A stretch of 35,249 bases of DNA from Bacteroidales bacterium (GTDB lineage: Bacteria > Bacteroidota > Bacteroidia > Bacteroidales > FEN-979). The DNA is taken from contig JALNZC010000026.1 of the NCBI GenBank assembly GCA_023229525.1, positions 22,201 to 57,449 on the forward strand, written 5' to 3'. The notes beneath the pieces are model-generated. The model did no database searches and was not told the DNA's origin. It saw nothing but the letters and a program-made list of their open reading frames with translations. Positions 34,001 through 35,249 of the stretch are shown here, piece after piece (positions within the stretch are counted from its first letter, which is position 1; each line of letters starts with the position of its first letter). The position numbers were made by a program, and so were the translations under genes.

Positions 34001-35191
34001 TTAATAGCATCACCGGTGTCTTCTCAAATAATTGACCCGAACTTCACCGATCCGACTCCAGCCAATTATGATTTTTTCAAATGGGATGAAACGACTAATA
34101 ATCTACCCTGGATTAATTACAAGAGCGGGAGCTTTACAACATTTAACATCGGACAGGGGTATCTTTGTGGATACAGTGTCGTTGCTGCCAAAAGCTTTAC
34201 CGGTACACTCAATAATGCAACTACATCCACCTTTAATCTTACACGTACCGAGGCTAGTAACTTCTCCGGCTGGAATCTTATCGGCAATCCTTTCCCCAGC
34301 GCTATACAATGGAATAAAACCCCTGCAAGCTGGAATCTTACCAATGTGGCAGCTACTGCTAAAGTTTGGAACGAAACCAATGCAAGTTATAGCGACATTA
34401 CACAAAACGGCATTATTCCTGCCATGCAGGGCTTCATGGTGGAAGTGCCATCGGGAACATCAGGTTCGCTCGTTATACCAGATATAGATAAAGTACACGA
34501 TGCCCAGGGTTGGTATAAGAATACCGAAACCAACCGCTTGATGCTTGTTGCACATGATATCGATGGAAACATCGCCCAGGAAAGCATCATCCGGTTCAGA
34601 GAAGAAGGTACCGAAGGGTTTGATATGGATTACGACGCCCATTTCCTCACCGGTTATGCCCCGCAGTTATACTCGATATCGGGAAAAGAGCATCTCTCAA
34701 CCAATACAATGTCCTTGGAAATGAAGAATAACACGATCACACTGGGGTTTGTGAAGAATGACAACACCAACTTCAGCATTGAAGCCAAAGGTCTGGAAAC
34801 CTTTCCCACCGGAACAGAAATTTGGTTGCAGGATCTGAAAACCGGTACACAGCAAAAACTGAATGAAAATCCGGTGTATTCCTTTACCTCAACTCCGGTT
34901 GATGAAGCCAACCGCTTTAAGTTAACCTTTGGCGCTCTCGGTATCAATGAACCTTCGGTAATTCCGTTCAACATCTATATTGGTAACGGTGTCCTTTACG
35001 TGAACACCAACGGGAATCAAATCATTACAGGAACGATCACGATTTATTCAATAACAGGTCAGCTAATCGCTACTCATACACTTACCAACAATCGTTCGCA
35101 AAAGATAGATTTCAACGGTAAACCGGGTTGTTATGTAGTGAAAGTTACGACAGATCGGGATGCTTATGTGCAAAAAGTGATAAATAAGTGA
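31001..35191 (+). CDS. Giant T9SS-secreted beta-helix surface protein 2
   Basis: The protein has 1396 aa from ATG 31001. This start gives M-K-K-L-I-S-V-L-F, matching the signal peptide of giant protein 1; a TTG at 30977 would add eight unrelated residues. The layout equals that of protein 1: beta-helix N-terminal half (N-V-T-I-D-G-R-V-N near residue 113), an N-W-T-G-G region, a module with W-H-L-I-A-S-P-V and G-W-N-L-I-G-N-P-F-P-S-A-I, and a type A T9SS tail. The C-terminal half and the segment from ~residue 619 (L-G-G-S-L-S-T-G-Y) are much closer to protein 1 than the rest of the N-terminal half. In the last 83 residues about 60 are identical. It is probably a surface adhesin; no ligand can be named. 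Confidence 0.88.
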   Translation: MKKLISVLFSWVLVTVLFVQSANAQITVSGSTGVDGIYTSLTNGSGAFLAINGTAQTGNNIVITITGNSISEAGTNSLNAGTWTSLNIYPTGTGYTISGNIAGPLISLNGADNVTIDGRVNQIGAKDLTISNTNSSGYTIFFINDATYDTIEYCDIKGVNTSISAGTIYFSTTTGTTGNDNNIIDNCSIHDGATTPCVCVYSSGTSGKDNSSNTISNCNIYNFYKNYANGPTGIDLEGGNTDWSIQGNSFYQTSTRIVTGATSFYPIYINNSTSGNNFSITGNYLGGTTANCGGTAWTISGAYSNRFCGIYINVSNSSATNIQGNIIANLNINSKPGSASTGVFTGIQVSQGSVNIGTTSGNTIGSGSVTGAITINYSNPASTTYTSLIIGINLINTNASDIVNVGSATTGNTIGGISLTGTSTALVTLNGIRYPSSISPAVIRNNKIGDGISQSIQNVSTVQANFIGIRGGSATTTCTISDNIIRNFYNTSTSSGGYLEGIYTPGNSNTIQNNTISDFTNASTAIGTDINSCLFGIDMESTTLGQTISNNSIYNFSNTAGSAAVSIIGIYYKGPTSGTNTVSNNFIYNLSLSSSSVSAQINGIRINSGTTTYSNNIINLGGSLSTGYIIYGIYESGAASNNNSLYFNTVYLGGTPSGSTSSTYALYNAANTNTRNFRNNILNNARSGGTTGQHYTIYLAGNTGLTIDYNDYVSKDGAFLGRIASTDYTSLDATWRTASGGDVNSVNTDPHFYNAGGTSATNYISATGVLNGVSGTGITIDFGGVVTRDVPPFMGAWELNKWKGTTNTDFNTATNWTGGVVIPSEANLFFNASPSNHCNLGADLTISNITNAQSTYNLVVNGYKLTINGNLNLTNSAKIDAQTTNSTLIFNGSSTQTIPSGAFVSDQVYNLESNNTNGVTLDGNVQVNNTLTINSGKKFTVNAGKQLTVSGTLTNNAGTTGLVIESDVTGTGSLIHNTADVNATVKRYIAAWSDVNHGWHLIASPVSSQIIDPNFTDPTPANYDFFKWDETTNNLPWINYKSGSFTTFNIGQGYLCGYSVVAAKSFTGTLNNATTSTFNLTRTEASNFSGWNLIGNPFPSAIQWNKTPASWNLTNVAATAKVWNETNASYSDITQNGIIPAMQGFMVEVPSGTSGSLVIPDIDKVHDAQGWYKNTETNRLMLVAHDIDGNIAQESIIRFREEGTEGFDMDYDAHFLTGYAPQLYSISGKEHLSTNTMSLEMKNNTITLGFVKNDNTNFSIEAKGLETFPTGTEIWLQDLKTGTQQKLNENPVYSFTSTPVDEANRFKLTFGALGINEPSVIPFNIYIGNGVLYVNTNGNQIITGTITIYSITGQLIATHTLTNNRSQKIDFNGKPGCYVVKVTTDRDAYVQKVINK

Positions 35192-35249
35192 TTTCTCTTT
35201 ATGGGCTCCAATCAAAACCAAATCATTTTTCAGGTTTTTCTACCAAAAG

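Noticed and set aside
34032..34487. Alternative frames of 80-150 codons on both strands over the giant genes
   Set aside because: They are shadows of repetitive, Ser/Thr/Asn-rich coding sequence with low stop frequency and show no domain.
1..35249. tRNA, rRNA, insertion-sequence transposase or prophage genes
   Set aside because: None was recognised in the intergenic regions or among the coding sequences on either strand.

Overview
The window looks like a chromosomal segment from a member of the Bacteroidota, probably the class Bacteroidia and perhaps Bacteroidales. I infer this from several things: secreted proteins with type IX secretion system (T9SS) C-terminal sorting domains, a GldI-like FKBP lipoprotein, a DUF4301 protein, a FISUMP-domain protein, a separate PyrI subunit beside PyrB, and many octamers fitting the Bacteroidota -7 promoter element TAnnTTTG just upstream of genes. 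Coding regions are moderately AT-rich and the intergenic regions are strongly AT-rich.

Left part (1-3939, all minus strand). A transcription unit pyrB-pyrI-AlbA_2-domain protein-outer membrane protein (cut by the window edge) makes aspartate carbamoyltransferase and carries two accessory genes. Upstream of it lies a P-loop protein of the cyclic 2,3-diphosphoglycerate synthetase family. Its terminator abuts the pyrB promoter.

Central housekeeping part (4145-14189, plus strand). The order is argS, ffh, folD, queE, a TPR/PD40/OmpA protein with the domain order of the T9SS component PorE, and then the classical thrS-infC-rpmI-rplT translation cluster, closed by an intrinsic terminator. infC appears to start at a non-canonical ATA codon behind a perfect AGGAGG, a notable exception in a phylum that seldom uses Shine-Dalgarno pairing.

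Middle part (14315-22034). It holds a DUF4301 protein (minus), a secreted subtilisin-like protease with a T9SS tail, a small XRE-type regulator, ndk (minus), and nrnA followed by two FKBP-type prolyl isomerase lipoproteins. The first is GldI-like and the second has three FKBP domains.

Right part (22328-35191): a surface-protein region. A FISUMP protein with a T9SS tail (minus) diverges from a LytS/LytTR two-component pair. Then come two giant paralogous secreted proteins of 1386 and 1396 aa, with an N-terminal right-handed beta-helix and a T9SS C-terminus. Between them lies an 80-aa protein ending in a P-I-D-G-G / transmembrane / Lys-rich tail, resembling PID-CTERM sorting signals.

The most unusual signal is a family of about 160-bp intergenic elements, present three times in the same orientation (17643-17808, 25371-25530, 30383-30555). 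Each ends in a tandem array with an 8-bp period (consensus near CAnTCnCT). Two copies bracket the first giant gene plus the PID-CTERM gene as direct repeats. This suggests a duplicable or recombining surface-protein cassette next to its own sensor/regulator pair. The architecture is read from the sequence; the recombination and regulation hypotheses are inference.
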